NCBI GenBank assembly: GCA_964372215.1
Contig: CAYJQC010000021.1
Coordinates: 1 to 64,000, forward strand
Reading direction: 5' to 3'
DNA from: DAIMFL01 sp964372215
GTDB lineage: Bacteria; Pseudomonadota; Alphaproteobacteria; Dongiales; Dongiaceae
DNA: 64,000 bases
Shown here: in pieces, positions 9,099-17,718 of the stretch
How positions within the stretch are numbered: the stretch's first letter is position 1
How the letters are laid out: the number at the start of each line of letters is the position of its first letter
Notes under the pieces: generated by a model
Told to the model about the DNA's origin: nothing
Seen by the model: only the letters and a program-made list of their open reading frames with translations
Database searches by the model: none
Position numbers and translations under genes: made by a program

Positions 9099-10514
9099 AT
9101 GGACATCATCGCCACGGATATAGCGGCCCGTTTGTTGACGATCGTCCATGTCGTCCTGGCGATCGGCGTTACGCTGCATGTGCTTTTCCATAAGGAAGAT
9201 GTCCGATCGACCATCGGCTGGGCGGGGCTCGCCTGGCTTTCGCCGATCATCGGCAGCCTGCTTTACGTCGTGTTCGGCATCAACCGCATCCGGGGCAAAG
9301 CCTATCGCATCTCGGAGCATCGGCGGACGCTGCACCAACGCTCGTTTCCAGCATCGCCGCCGCGCCGCGATCGTCTGGCGCCGCTGGATCGCGCAATCAG
9401 CGTCATCACCAAGCGACCGGCGCAACCGGGAAACACCGTCGAACTGCTGCGCAACGGCGATGCTGCCTATCCGGCGATGCTGGACGCGATCGCCGAGGCC
9501 CGCACCAGCATCGCCCTCTCCAGCTACATCTTTTCGGACGACACGGCAGGTGCGCAATTCATCGCGGCACTGATCGACGCGCGGGCGCGGGACGTGAACA
9601 TCCGGGTCCTGGTTGATGGGATCGGCAGCGGCTATTTCCATGCGCCGGTCATCGCCGCCCTTCGTCGACACGGTATCCCGGCCGACCGATTCATCCATTC
9701 GTTTCTGCCCTGGCGCATGGCATATCTCAATCTCAGGAACCACCGGAAGATCCTGGTCATCGACGGCGCCAGTGCCTTCATCGGCGGGATCAACATTTCC
9801 GACGGCCACGTCCTCAAGGACGATCCGCGCCATCCGATTCACGACATCCACTTCCGCGTCACCGGGCCGGTGGTCGCCCAGATCCTGGAGGCCTTTGCCA
9901 CGGACTGGATATTCACCACGGCCGAGGAACTGACCGGAAGCGCCTGGTTTCCGCCGCTCAAGGCCATCGGTCACGCAGAGTCGAGGGTCGTCACTTCCGG
10001 ACCCGACCAGGATGTCGACAAGCTCGAGGCCATGTTCCTGCAGGCGATCAGCTGCGCCCAGCACAGGATCAAGATCGCGACGCCCTATTTCCTGCCGGAA
10101 GATCGCCTGATTTCCGCGCTGTCCTTGGCGGTGATGCGCGGAGTCAAAGTCGACATCGTCATTCCCAGCCAGTCCGATCACGCCATCATCGATTGGGCGA
10201 CCCTGGCGCACGTCTCGCCGCTGCTGAAAGCGGGCGCCGATATCTGGTTGGCGCCGGCTCCGTTCAATCATTCCAAGTTGCTGACGATCGACGGCCTTTG
10301 GTCGCTGATCGGCAGCGCCAACTGGGACGTCCGCAGCATGCGGCTCAACTTCGAGATCAACATGGAAGTTTTCGACGCCGGCTTCGCCAAGCTGATAGAG
10401 GCGGAGATCGATGGCAACAGGGGGGCAGCCCTTACGCTTCCGGCGCTTCGACGGCAGCCTTTCCTGATCCGGCTGCGTAATCGGGCGGCCAGGTTGCTGA
10501 TGCCCTATCTATAG
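9099..10514 (+). CDS. cls: Cardiolipin synthase (phospholipase D superfamily)
   Basis: Makes cardiolipin by transphosphatidylation at the inner membrane. At 471 residues it has the normal Cls length. Two N-terminal transmembrane segments (about 9-30 and 38-60, the PLDc_N region) precede two phospholipase D HKD motifs: HRKILVIDG with His at 215, and HSKLLTIDG with His at 391, each followed by the Gly-rich strand (FIGGIN, IGSANWD). The start at 9099 places the first helix at the N-terminus. Upstream is metZ. Downstream lie a GC hairpin (10522-10540), a decayed copy of the metZ tail and a 77-bp repeat. Confidence 0.93.
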   Translation: MDIIATDIAARLLTIVHVVLAIGVTLHVLFHKEDVRSTIGWAGLAWLSPIIGSLLYVVFGINRIRGKAYRISEHRRTLHQRSFPASPPRRDRLAPLDRAISVITKRPAQPGNTVELLRNGDAAYPAMLDAIAEARTSIALSSYIFSDDTAGAQFIAALIDARARDVNIRVLVDGIGSGYFHAPVIAALRRHGIPADRFIHSFLPWRMAYLNLRNHRKILVIDGASAFIGGINISDGHVLKDDPRHPIHDIHFRVTGPVVAQILEAFATDWIFTTAEELTGSAWFPPLKAIGHAESRVVTSGPDQDVDKLEAMFLQAISCAQHRIKIATPYFLPEDRLISALSLAVMRGVKVDIVIPSQSDHAIIDWATLAHVSPLLKAGADIWLAPAPFNHSKLLTIDGLWSLIGSANWDVRSMRLNFEINMEVFDAGFAKLIEAEIDGNRGAALTLPALRRQPFLIRLRNRAARLLMPYL

Positions 10515-10521
10515 GCTTTCA

Positions 10522-10540
10522 CCGCCGGGTCGGACGGCGG
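10522..10540 (+). terminator. Possible terminator hairpin after cls
   Basis: The arms CCGCCG (10522-10527) and CGGCGG (10535-10540) enclose a 7-nt loop, 8 bases after the cls stop. There is no T-run, so factor-independent termination is uncertain. Confidence 0.3.
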
Positions 10541-10659
10541 CAGTGCCGCGCGGGATCAGCCGGTCTTCGCCTCGCTCCCGGTCCCACTCGCGCCGCCGTG
10601 CTCATCGCCGACCGTCTGAAGCCGGCGCCAGGCCCGGGCGCCGAGCGCCGCCCGCGCCG

Positions 10660-10757
10660 GCCAGATCATCGACGATGGCATGGTTCGGGCTTCAGTCGGG
10701 CTCGAGGACGCAGCCGACATCGAGGAAGACCTGACGCGCGCACTCGCCGCGGTGTGA
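10660..10757 (+). pseudogene. Decayed duplicate of the metZ 3' end
   Basis: From about 10666 to the TGA at 10755-10757 the sequence parallels the last 92 bases of metZ (8798-8889), with roughly ten substitutions, mostly synonymous. It would encode IDDGMVRASVGLEDAADIEE and the same LTRALAAV ending, compared with IDDGMVRLSVGLEDVADIED in the intact gene. Upstream of about 10640 the resemblance fades. No start codon or body remains. Conserved reading with silent changes suggests the tail of a former second metZ-like gene, not a recent copy. It is immediately followed by repeat family D. Confidence 0.82.
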
Positions 10758-10831
10758 ATCACGCTCTACTCTATCGAAAGAAGGGTACGATTCACCGATC
10801 AGGTTGAGCCAACCTGATCGGACCGTGCCCT
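10755..10831. repeat. Family-D repeat, copy 1
   Basis: A 77-bp element also present at 19774-19850, with only four differences. It contains a perfect 12-bp inverted repeat CCGATCAGGTTG/CAACCTGATCGG (10795-10821) with a 3-nt loop. The left end coincides with the stop codon of the metZ relic. The right end touches the stop codon of the M48 peptidase gene (10830-10832), for which the hairpin may act as a terminator. Confidence 0.85.
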
Positions 10832-11906
10832 AGTCCTTGGCGCCGCACAGCGCCCGGACCTCCTGCCACTCGGCGGCGCTCGTGGCGGGCGCGCCCGCGA
10901 CGCCGCGGGCGGTCGCCTCCCGCCGCGCCTCGGTCGGGGGATGGGTGCTGAGCCAGGAGGGAATGAGTCCGGCGATGGTCTTGCCTTTGTCCTCTTTGTC
11001 CTCGAGTCGGCTGAAGAAGCGGCTGAGGCCGTCGGCGTGGATGCCGGCGGTGGCCAGGATGTCGATGGCGGAGCTGTCGGCTTCCTCCTCGGCGGCCCGG
11101 CTGTAGGACAGATAGGCCAGAGTGCCGCCGGCATTGGCCAGGCCGGACAGGTCGCTGCCGCCGGTGAGGAATTGCAGCAGGGCGGAGATGCCGATGGAAC
11201 GCAGCACGCCCTGGGTCGGGTGATCGTGCCGGACATGGCCGATCTCGTGCGCCAGCACGCCGGCCACCTCGTCCGGGTCTTCCGCGCCCTTGATCAGGCC
11301 GCAGGTCAGTACGACGACGCCGCCCGGCGCTGCGAAGGCGTTCACCATCGGGTGGTCGGCGACGATGATCTTCAGCGGTTGCTCGATCCCGGCGGCGCGC
11401 CGCAGCCGTTCGCCGAGCCGGTCGAGGGCTCCCGCGGCGACGCGGCTCTCGCCGGCCGGGAACATCGACTGCGCCACCGCGTCGCCGAGCGCGCGCTTGA
11501 TCTCGAAAGGCAGCAGGGGCGCGGCCAGCGCGGGCAGGCGGTCGACGATGAAGACGGCGAGGCCGACCACCGCCACGCCGACGGCAATCCACAATGCGAT
11601 GCGCTTCGGCCGCGGCTTGTCGGTCCGCGCCGATCCGGGCAGGCGCGCCATCACCGCGGCGACCGCATACTTGTCTTCGATCCTGAGCCTCGCCGTCGGG
11701 GAATGGCTGCAGGACAGGGTGACCGCCGCGTCGTCGCCGAGGCTCCCCGTCACGCTTATCGCGTCGAACGGCCAGGTTCCGATCGGCTGCCGGTCATCGC
11801 CCCGGATCTCGATCGCTCCCGGAACCAGTCGGAAGGTCGCGCCGCGGGCCGCGGCGGTCTCCCCGTCATAGAGCCGTGCTTTGAAGTCGGTGATCGGTAT
11901 TGCCAT
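10830..11906 (-). CDS. M48-family membrane metalloprotease
   Basis: 358 residues. An N-terminal soluble beta-rich region (1-95) with a C-S-H-S stretch precedes one transmembrane helix (about 103-121) and a peptidase domain. HEIGH at 220-224 is the zinc motif, the EEEADSSAIDIL segment carries the third ligand Glu, and STHPPTEAR is a typical M48 ending. HtpX/Oma1/BepA-like peptidases act in envelope protein quality control. The domain order fits the YcaL/BepA-like group anchored to the inner membrane facing the periplasm, which is an inference. It lies 8 bp downstream of a DUF898 membrane gene, probably in one operon. Confidence 0.85.
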   Translation of the reverse strand: MAIPITDFKARLYDGETAAARGATFRLVPGAIEIRGDDRQPIGTWPFDAISVTGSLGDDAAVTLSCSHSPTARLRIEDKYAVAAVMARLPGSARTDKPRPKRIALWIAVGVAVVGLAVFIVDRLPALAAPLLPFEIKRALGDAVAQSMFPAGESRVAAGALDRLGERLRRAAGIEQPLKIIVADHPMVNAFAAPGGVVVLTCGLIKGAEDPDEVAGVLAHEIGHVRHDHPTQGVLRSIGISALLQFLTGGSDLSGLANAGGTLAYLSYSRAAEEEADSSAIDILATAGIHADGLSRFFSRLEDKEDKGKTIAGLIPSWLSTHPPTEARREATARGVAGAPATSAAEWQEVRALCGAKD

Positions 11907-11914
11907 CGCCGCCG

Positions 11915-13156
11915 CTAGAAAGCGCCGCCGGCGTCGAGGGCGTCGAGCAGCCCCTCGCCGCGGCCGGGCATGTATTGCTGGCTCTGGCCGATGCCGGCAC
12001 CGTCGACGCTGCCGACGATCTGCAAATTGTCCGCCAGGAAGCGCCAGGTGCGATGCAGCACGACCGGCAGGCCGAGCCCGAGCGTCACCGTGCCGATCAG
12101 CATGTTGCTGGCGAGCAGCCATCCCAGCCGCCGCATGGTGAAGCCGGGCGCGAAATGCAGGCCCGCGAGCTCGGTCATGTGGCCGAGGCGGTTGATCAGC
12201 ACCGCCAGGTACCAGGAGCGGAAGAACGTGACGACGGTCCAGATCACGCTGCCGAACAGGATCAGTCCCACAACGAAACCCAGCAGGAAAGTCAGCACCC
12301 CCGGATCGCGCAGCATGCGCTCGATGTCGAGTCCGAACTCGCCTTTGCCCGGCGTCGCATAGGGAGCGAAGACGACGAGGTTGCCCACGATCGCGCCGAT
12401 CAAGGCGGCATAGAAGATCACCACGCCGATCATGGTCGCGAACCAGCCGGCGACATAGGGGCCGTACAGGCCCTTGGTCTCGGCGCCGGGCGCCAGCTTG
12501 GCCTGGGCGGTGCCGAAGAACAGGTTGCGCAGGCGCACGCGCCACAGCGTCACGTCCGCGACCGGCTTGGCGAAGCCGAGGCTGGCGGCGATCGCCAGCG
12601 TCCAGGCGAAGGCCTGTCCGCCATAGGCCCAGGGCGAGCCCGCCAGCCCGCCGCGGATGCCGCGCCAGCGGCTGCGCGACAGGCGATAGCGCAATGCCAT
12701 GTATTGCCCGACCATCAGCAGGTAGAAGATCACGATGTAGACGATCAGGTAGATCACCTGCATGGCCAGCATCGCCCGCATCCGGTCTTGGGCCATCGTG
12801 GTTTCCAGCACCAGCTGCAGGATGCCGAAGGCGAGTCCGACGACGAACAGCACCGCGGCGACCACCAGGAATCCCCTGAACAGCTCGCCGCCGGTGCCGG
12901 TGTATTCGAAGCGGTCGCCGTCATAGCTCAGGCGTGACAGGAGATAGCGGCGGATCCGGGTCTTGCCCCAGAACCGGTAGACCCCGAGGGTCACCAGGCC
13001 GAGCAGCAGGTTGACGATGAAGATCCGGTACAGCTCGCCGAGCCGCCCGTCATAGACCAGCCGCTGCATCGGACCGCTGGTGATCGGCGAATGGCCTGCG
13101 GTGGGAACGCTGCCTGCCGGCGGTACCGACGCGGGAACGCTGACTTCGCCTTCCAT
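11915..13156 (-). CDS. DUF898 (YjgN-like) multi-pass membrane protein
   Basis: 413 residues. A Pro/Ser-rich N-terminus is followed by the DUF898 signature YDGRLGELYRIFIVNLLLGL and TLGVYRFWGKTRIRRYLLS. About seven to eight further hydrophobic helices include YMALRYRLSRSRWRGIRGGL. The C-terminal third has the HRTWRFLADNLQIVG ending common to the family. The function is unknown. In several proteobacteria DUF898 genes sit beside M48 peptidases, as here, which suggests a shared membrane role. The ATG at 13156 starts the family-conserved stretch. The 180 bp to ecm form a divergent promoter region. Confidence 0.85.
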   Translation of the reverse strand: MEGEVSVPASVPPAGSVPTAGHSPITSGPMQRLVYDGRLGELYRIFIVNLLLGLVTLGVYRFWGKTRIRRYLLSRLSYDGDRFEYTGTGGELFRGFLVVAAVLFVVGLAFGILQLVLETTMAQDRMRAMLAMQVIYLIVYIVIFYLLMVGQYMALRYRLSRSRWRGIRGGLAGSPWAYGGQAFAWTLAIAASLGFAKPVADVTLWRVRLRNLFFGTAQAKLAPGAETKGLYGPYVAGWFATMIGVVIFYAALIGAIVGNLVVFAPYATPGKGEFGLDIERMLRDPGVLTFLLGFVVGLILFGSVIWTVVTFFRSWYLAVLINRLGHMTELAGLHFAPGFTMRRLGWLLASNMLIGTVTLGLGLPVVLHRTWRFLADNLQIVGSVDGAGIGQSQQYMPGRGEGLLDALDAGGAF

Positions 13157-13336
13157 CGCCTGGATTCCTTGCCTGGGGAGGCGCTTCCCGAGGCGCCGTC
13201 CGCCCTTCCACACACTGTCGAAATGGTTGCATGAGCGGCGCGGACTGGCAACCGATCGGTGCGCCGGGGGTTCCCCTTCTATTGCACCGCACAACGGCTT
13301 GCCCGTAAGCTTGCGGTCCAGGTGAGGAGGACCGAC

Positions 13337-15322
13337 GTGAGCGAGACGAAGCGGGATCGACCCTGGCTGTTCCGGACCTATTCCGGGCACAGCTCGGCAA
13401 GCGCGTCGAACGCGCTCTACCGCACCAACCTGGCGCGCGGCCAGACCGGGCTGTCGGTCGCCTTCGACCTGCCGACCCAGACCGGCTACGACGCCGACCA
13501 TGTGCTGGCCAAGGGCGAGGTCGGCAAGGTCGGCGTGCCGGTTTCCCATCTCGGCGACATGCTGGCGCTGTTCGACGGGCTGCCGCTCGAGCGCATGAAC
13601 ACTTCGATGACGATCAACGCCACGGCGCCCTGGCTGCTGGCGCTCTATGTCGCGGCGGCCGAGAAGCAGGGGGTCGCGCGTGCCGCCCTGTCCGGCACGG
13701 TCCAGAACGACATCATCAAGGAATATCTCTCCCGCGGCACCTACATCTTCCCGCCGGTGCCGTCGCTCAAGCTGATGACCGACGTCATCGCCTTCGCCTA
13801 TCGCGAGATTCCGAAATGGAATCCGACCAATGTCTGCTCCTACCACCTGCAGGAGGCCGGGGCGACGCCGGAGCAGGAGCTGGCCTATGCGCTCGCCACC
13901 GCGCTCGCCGTGCTCGACGCGGTCAGGGATGGCGGCCAGGTGCCGGCGGCGGATCTTCCGCAGGTGGTCGGCCGCATCAGCTTCTTCGTCAATGCCGGCA
14001 TCCGCTTCGTCACCGAACTCGCCAAGATGCGCGCCTTCGCCGAGCTGTGGGACGAGATCGCGAGGCTGCGCTACGGCGTCGCCGACGAGAAGCTGCGGCG
14101 CTTCCGCTACGGCGTGCAGGTGAACTCCCTCGGCCTGACCGAGCAGCAGCCGGAGAACAACGTCTACCGCATCCTGATCGAGATGCTGGCGGTGGTCTTG
14201 TCGAAGAACGCGCGCGCCCGCGCGGTGCAGCTTCCGGCCTGGAACGAGGCGCTCGGCCTGCCCCGGCCGTGGGACCAGCAATGGAGCCTCAGGCTGCAGC
14301 AGATCGTGGCCTACGAGACCGATCTGCTGGAATACGCCGACATCTTCGACGGCTCCACGGAGATCGCGAACAAGGTGGCGGCGCTGAAGGACGGCGCCAG
14401 GGCCGAGCTGGCGCGCATCGGCGAGATGGGCGGCGCCATCGCCGCGGTCGAGACCGGCTACATGAAGCAGCGACTGGTGGAATCGAACGCGCGCCGACTG
14501 GCGGCGATCGAGGCCGGCGATCAGGTGGTGGTCGGCGTCAACCGCTACACCGAATCCGCGCCCTCGCCCTTGACCGCCGGCGAGGAGGACGGGTTCCTGA
14601 AGGTCGACGAAGGTGCCGAGCGCGCGCAGGTCGAGGCGCTCCGGGCCTGGCGCGACAGCCGCGACGACGCGGCGGCCAAGGCGGCGCTCGCCGAGCTCAG
14701 GCGCGCCGCGAGCGAGGGCCGCAACGTCATGGAGCCGTCGATCGCCTGCGCCCATGCCGGCGTCACCACCGGCGAATGGGGGGCCGCGCTGCGCGAGGTG
14801 TTCGGCGAGTACCGCGCGCCGACCGGCGTGGGCCGCGCGGCCGCCGGCGGCGATGCCGGCCGGCTCGAGGCGGTGCGGGCGCAGGTCGAGGCGGTCTCGG
14901 CCCGGCTCGGCCGGCGCCTCAAGATGCTGGTCGGCAAGCCCGGCCTCGACGGCCATTCCAACGGCGCCGAGCAGGTGGCGGTCCGGGCCCGCGACGCCGG
15001 GTTCGAGGTGGTCTACGAGGGCATCCGCCTGACCCCGGCGCAGATCGTCAACGCCGCGCTGGAAGAAGGCGTGCACGTGGTCGGGCTGTCGATCCTGTCG
15101 GGCAGCCACGTGACCCTGGTCGGCGAGGTGCTGGAGCGCATGCGCCAGGCCGGGCTCGGCCAGGTTCCGGTGGTGGTCGGCGGCATCATCCCGCCGGACG
15201 ACGAGCGCCGGCTCACCGCCGCCGGGGTGGCGCGGGTCTATACGCCCAAGGACTACGACCTCAACGCGATCATGGCCGACGTCGTCGATCTCGTGGACCG
15301 CGCCTGGCAGGAAGCGGCGTGA
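13337..15322 (+). CDS. ecm: Ethylmalonyl-CoA mutase (MeaA-like)
   Basis: Coenzyme B12-dependent mutase converting (2R)-ethylmalonyl-CoA to (2S)-methylsuccinyl-CoA. The 661 residues match Ecm and are shorter than the large subunit of methylmalonyl-CoA mutase. The TIM-barrel part has RPWLFRTYSGHSSA, GLSVAFDLPTQTGYD, MNTSMTINATAPWLLALY and YGVQVNSLGLTEQQPENNVY. The C-terminal B12 domain has KPGLDGHSNGAEQ, which contains DxHxxG, and LSGSHVTL. RTYSGHSSA and the EQQPENN block distinguish Ecm from methylmalonyl-CoA mutase. The start is GTG (13337) with GAGGAGG six bases upstream. It functions with Ccr and Mcd encoded 7-10 kb away. Confidence 0.94.
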   Translation: MSETKRDRPWLFRTYSGHSSASASNALYRTNLARGQTGLSVAFDLPTQTGYDADHVLAKGEVGKVGVPVSHLGDMLALFDGLPLERMNTSMTINATAPWLLALYVAAAEKQGVARAALSGTVQNDIIKEYLSRGTYIFPPVPSLKLMTDVIAFAYREIPKWNPTNVCSYHLQEAGATPEQELAYALATALAVLDAVRDGGQVPAADLPQVVGRISFFVNAGIRFVTELAKMRAFAELWDEIARLRYGVADEKLRRFRYGVQVNSLGLTEQQPENNVYRILIEMLAVVLSKNARARAVQLPAWNEALGLPRPWDQQWSLRLQQIVAYETDLLEYADIFDGSTEIANKVAALKDGARAELARIGEMGGAIAAVETGYMKQRLVESNARRLAAIEAGDQVVVGVNRYTESAPSPLTAGEEDGFLKVDEGAERAQVEALRAWRDSRDDAAAKAALAELRRAASEGRNVMEPSIACAHAGVTTGEWGAALREVFGEYRAPTGVGRAAAGGDAGRLEAVRAQVEAVSARLGRRLKMLVGKPGLDGHSNGAEQVAVRARDAGFEVVYEGIRLTPAQIVNAALEEGVHVVGLSILSGSHVTLVGEVLERMRQAGLGQVPVVVGGIIPPDDERRLTAAGVARVYTPKDYDLNAIMADVVDLVDRAWQEAA

Positions 15323-15744
15323 GCGTCGCGCATGATCCGTTTCCGCCGGCCGAAGGCGGCTGCCAGTGCGGCGCGGTGCGCTATCGCGTCGGCGCGCCGC
15401 CGCAGGTGGTCGATCTCTGCCACTGCGCCCAGTGCCGCAGGCAATCCGGCTCGGCCTTCATTCCCTGGCTGGTGATGCGGACCGAGGATTTCGCGTGGAT
15501 CGCGGGCAAGCCGGCGCGCCATGAATCCTCGCCCGGCTCGCACCGCCTGTTCTGCCGCGATTGCGGCACCCCGCTCGCCATGACCTGGGCGGCGGAGCCG
15601 CATCTGGTCGATGTGACGCTGGGTTCCCTCGACGATTCGTCGCGTTTCGTGCCGACGGCGGAATCCTGGACCTCGTCGCGCCTGCCCTGGGCGCGGCTGG
15701 TGCACCGGATGGTGGACCATCCCGAGGACTCGCCGAGCGAGTAA
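15319..15744 (+). CDS. GFA-family zinc protein
   Basis: 141 residues of the Gfa (glutathione-dependent formaldehyde-activating-like) fold. Zinc-ligand cysteines are at 15 and 17 (GGCQCGAVRY), at 34, 36 and 39 (LCHCAQCRRQSGSAF), and at 79 and 82 (LFCRDCGTPL), all in canonical spacing. The GTG start at 15319 overlaps the ecm stop codon (GTGA), implying translational coupling. Most family members have no proven substrate. A CENP-V/Gfa-type metal-binding or S-hydroxymethylglutathione role is possible but not shown. Confidence 0.85.
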   Translation: MSVAHDPFPPAEGGCQCGAVRYRVGAPPQVVDLCHCAQCRRQSGSAFIPWLVMRTEDFAWIAGKPARHESSPGSHRLFCRDCGTPLAMTWAAEPHLVDVTLGSLDDSSRFVPTAESWTSSRLPWARLVHRMVDHPEDSPSE

Positions 15745-15829
15745 GGGATCGCCTGCGCAGCGTCGCGGGCCTTTGTGGTTCGGGGCGACATGCGCCATGC
15801 GGCGTTTCCGCGGCACCTTCGAAGCAGGT

Positions 15830-16363
15830 TCAGATCGTCTGGCCGCCGGCGCCGCGATAGATGAAGCCGTGGGCCGGGTAGGTGCGGCCGAAGGACTCGC
15901 CGTTCCACACCTCGACCGCGCTCCAGTCGTTGCCGGGCGAGACGTCGATGACGGGCACGTCGCGGTCGACCTGGCCGCGCGGCTTGCCGGTGTAGCCCCA
16001 GTTGGCGTGGGTGACGCGGATCTCGCGCGCGCCGATCACCGCGGTCACCACGGAGACATGACCGTAGGGCAGGCGACCGTCGCGCTTCAGCACCAGCACG
16101 GCGCCGGGCGCCGGCTGCTGGCCGCGGCCATAGCGCCCGTCCGCCGCCTGCCACCAGGTCCAGGCATCGCCGAAGATCTCGATGCCCGACACCGCCCGCG
16201 CATAGGGCACGCATTGCAGGAAGCCCTGGCTGTCGGGCGCCGGCGGCGGCGGCGTGAGCGCCACCGGTGTCGGCGCGGTCTCGGCGCAGGCGCCGAGCAA
16301 CAGGGCGAGGGAGAGGGCGAACCACCGCATTGTCGCTGCCGGTTTCGCCATCCCGCGATTCAT
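15830..16363 (-). CDS. CHAP-domain lipoprotein
   Basis: 177 residues. A hydrophobic signal ends in the lipobox LLGAC (Cys 26), followed by a Pro-rich linker and a CHAP domain. Catalytic Cys 51 is in LQCVPYAR, His 102 in LPYGHVSVV, and the polar residue in VTHANWGY. CHAP proteins are cysteine amidases or peptidases acting on peptidoglycan cross-links or glutathionyl substrates. A periplasmic, membrane-anchored location follows from the lipobox. The ATG at 16363 overlaps the stop of the retropepsin-like gene upstream (ATGA), so the two are probably co-translated. Confidence 0.82.
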   Translation of the reverse strand: MNRGMAKPAATMRWFALSLALLLGACAETAPTPVALTPPPPAPDSQGFLQCVPYARAVSGIEIFGDAWTWWQAADGRYGRGQQPAPGAVLVLKRDGRLPYGHVSVVTAVIGAREIRVTHANWGYTGKPRGQVDRDVPVIDVSPGNDWSAVEVWNGESFGRTYPAHGFIYRGAGGQTI

Positions 16364-17052
16364 CGCCACAGCGTCAGCGTTTCGCCGCGCACCTCGTAGC
16401 CCGACAGGCGGCGCAGGAAGGTCATGCCGAGCAGCGAGCTGTCCATCGGCGCCTGATTGACCGAGGCGGCGACGTCGGTCAGGCCGATCGGCCCGATCTC
16501 GACCGAGCGGAGCCGGATCGGCGCTCCGTAGCCGACGCCGTTGGCGGTGTCGTAGGCGTCGCTGTAGGTGAGCGAGCGGGTGTCGATGCCGAGCCGCTCG
16601 GCGTCCTCGGGGCTCAGCACCACGTCGCTGGCGCCGGTATCCACCAGGAACAGCACGCGCTCGCCGTCGACCATCGCCTCGACGTGGAAATGGCCGTCGC
16701 GGCCGGCGCGGAACGCCACCCCGTCCTCGCCCAGCACCTGGCCCTGGGCCGGCAGCAACTCGCCGGTCACCCGCGCCCTCAGCGCGTTGAACTCGTCGCG
16801 ATAGCTGTAGCCGATCACCAGCACCAGGCCGATGCCGATCCAGACCGTGGCCTGGCGCAGCGCCGTGCCGGGACGGCTGCGGAAATGCAGCACCGTGCTG
16901 CCGCCGACGGCGGCCAGCAGGACGAGCCCGTAGACCAGGTTGGGGGCGTTGCCGGAATCGATGGCGCCGGGAAAGCGCTTGAGGAGATAGGCGATGAGCA
17001 CGGCCACGCCGAGCCCGAAGGCGAGCAACCACAGCCCATTGTGTCGTCCCAT
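16360..17052 (-). CDS. Retropepsin-like aspartic protease, membrane-anchored
   Basis: 230 residues with three N-terminal hydrophobic segments (about 6-24, 38-52 and 68-82). A soluble C-terminal domain carries the aspartic-protease motif FLVDTGASDVVLS, with catalytic Asp 138. The later segment SSLLGMTFLRRLSGYEVRG is the flap-side conserved ending of the TIGR02281 clan-AA family common in alphaproteobacteria. One Asp per chain implies a homodimer. Substrates are unknown. It is translationally coupled to the CHAP lipoprotein, so a shared role in envelope turnover is a reasonable inference. Confidence 0.85.
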   Translation of the reverse strand: MGRHNGLWLLAFGLGVAVLIAYLLKRFPGAIDSGNAPNLVYGLVLLAAVGGSTVLHFRSRPGTALRQATVWIGIGLVLVIGYSYRDEFNALRARVTGELLPAQGQVLGEDGVAFRAGRDGHFHVEAMVDGERVLFLVDTGASDVVLSPEDAERLGIDTRSLTYSDAYDTANGVGYGAPIRLRSVEIGPIGLTDVAASVNQAPMDSSLLGMTFLRRLSGYEVRGETLTLWR

Positions 17053-17301
17053 GGGGGTCCCGTACGTGGCGGCGACGTCCGCACAGAATACGGAAGAATC
17101 CGGAAAAGTGAACGGTCGGCTGCGCGCCCGCCGGCCGGTTGACCGGGCGGGTGGGCGGCTGATAGCCTTGGCTCATGGATCGATCGCATTCTCCGGCATG
17201 CGGCCTGCGGACAGGCACGCGAATTAGCAGCCGGGCGCCCCTCGGGCGTCCGGGCCCTGCTGTTTGCCCCGTCCCTTCCGCCGCCTCGGAGTATGCGTGC
17301 C

Positions 17302-17679
17302 ATGACCACTTCCCGACGACAATCGGTCGTCCCGCCAGCGGGATCGCCGGTTCCCGGCGCTGACCGTCCCGCCCGCCCGGCCTGCGATCCGGCGGTCACC
17401 TATTGCCTCACCATCCATGCGGCTGCAGATCCCGGCGTGATGCCGCGGGTCCTCGAGCTGTTCGCCAAGCGCAACCTGGTGCCGAGCCGCTGGCACAGCG
17501 ACCTGACCAGGTTGGGCGGCGGCGTGCGCGACCAGGAGCTGGTGATCGACGTGCAGCTCGCCGGGCTGGCGGTCGAGGAGGGCGACTACATCGCCGCCTG
17601 CCTGCGCCAGCAGGTCTGCGTGCAGAGCGTGCTGACCAGCGTCAAGACGGACGCCGGCCGGGACGTCCGCAGCGCCTGA
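17302..17679 (+). CDS. ACT-domain protein
   Basis: 125 residues. After about 30 low-complexity residues there is a single ACT-like fold: VTYCLTIHAAADPGVMPRVL, ELFAKRNLVPSRWHSDL, ELVIDVQLAGL and ACLRQQVCVQSVLTSVK. The pattern is that of free-standing ACT proteins related to the acetolactate synthase small subunit, which sense amino acids. No partner synthase is nearby. ATG 17302 was preferred to 17293 because GGAG lies 10 bases before it and too close to the other. An MFS gene follows after 39 bp. Confidence 0.65.
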   Translation: MTTSRRQSVVPPAGSPVPGADRPARPACDPAVTYCLTIHAAADPGVMPRVLELFAKRNLVPSRWHSDLTRLGGGVRDQELVIDVQLAGLAVEEGDYIAACLRQQVCVQSVLTSVKTDAGRDVRSA

Positions 17680-17718
17680 CGAGGCGGCGCCGCGTCGCGT
17701 CGGCCGGGCGTGCGTCGC

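Noticed and set aside
11915..15109. A 1064-codon minus-strand frame running through ecm into DUF898
   Set aside because: Only the last 413 codons (DUF898) are protein-like. The rest is antisense to ecm.
17302..17679. Acetolactate synthase small subunit
   Set aside because: It has a single divergent ACT domain and no large-subunit gene next to it.
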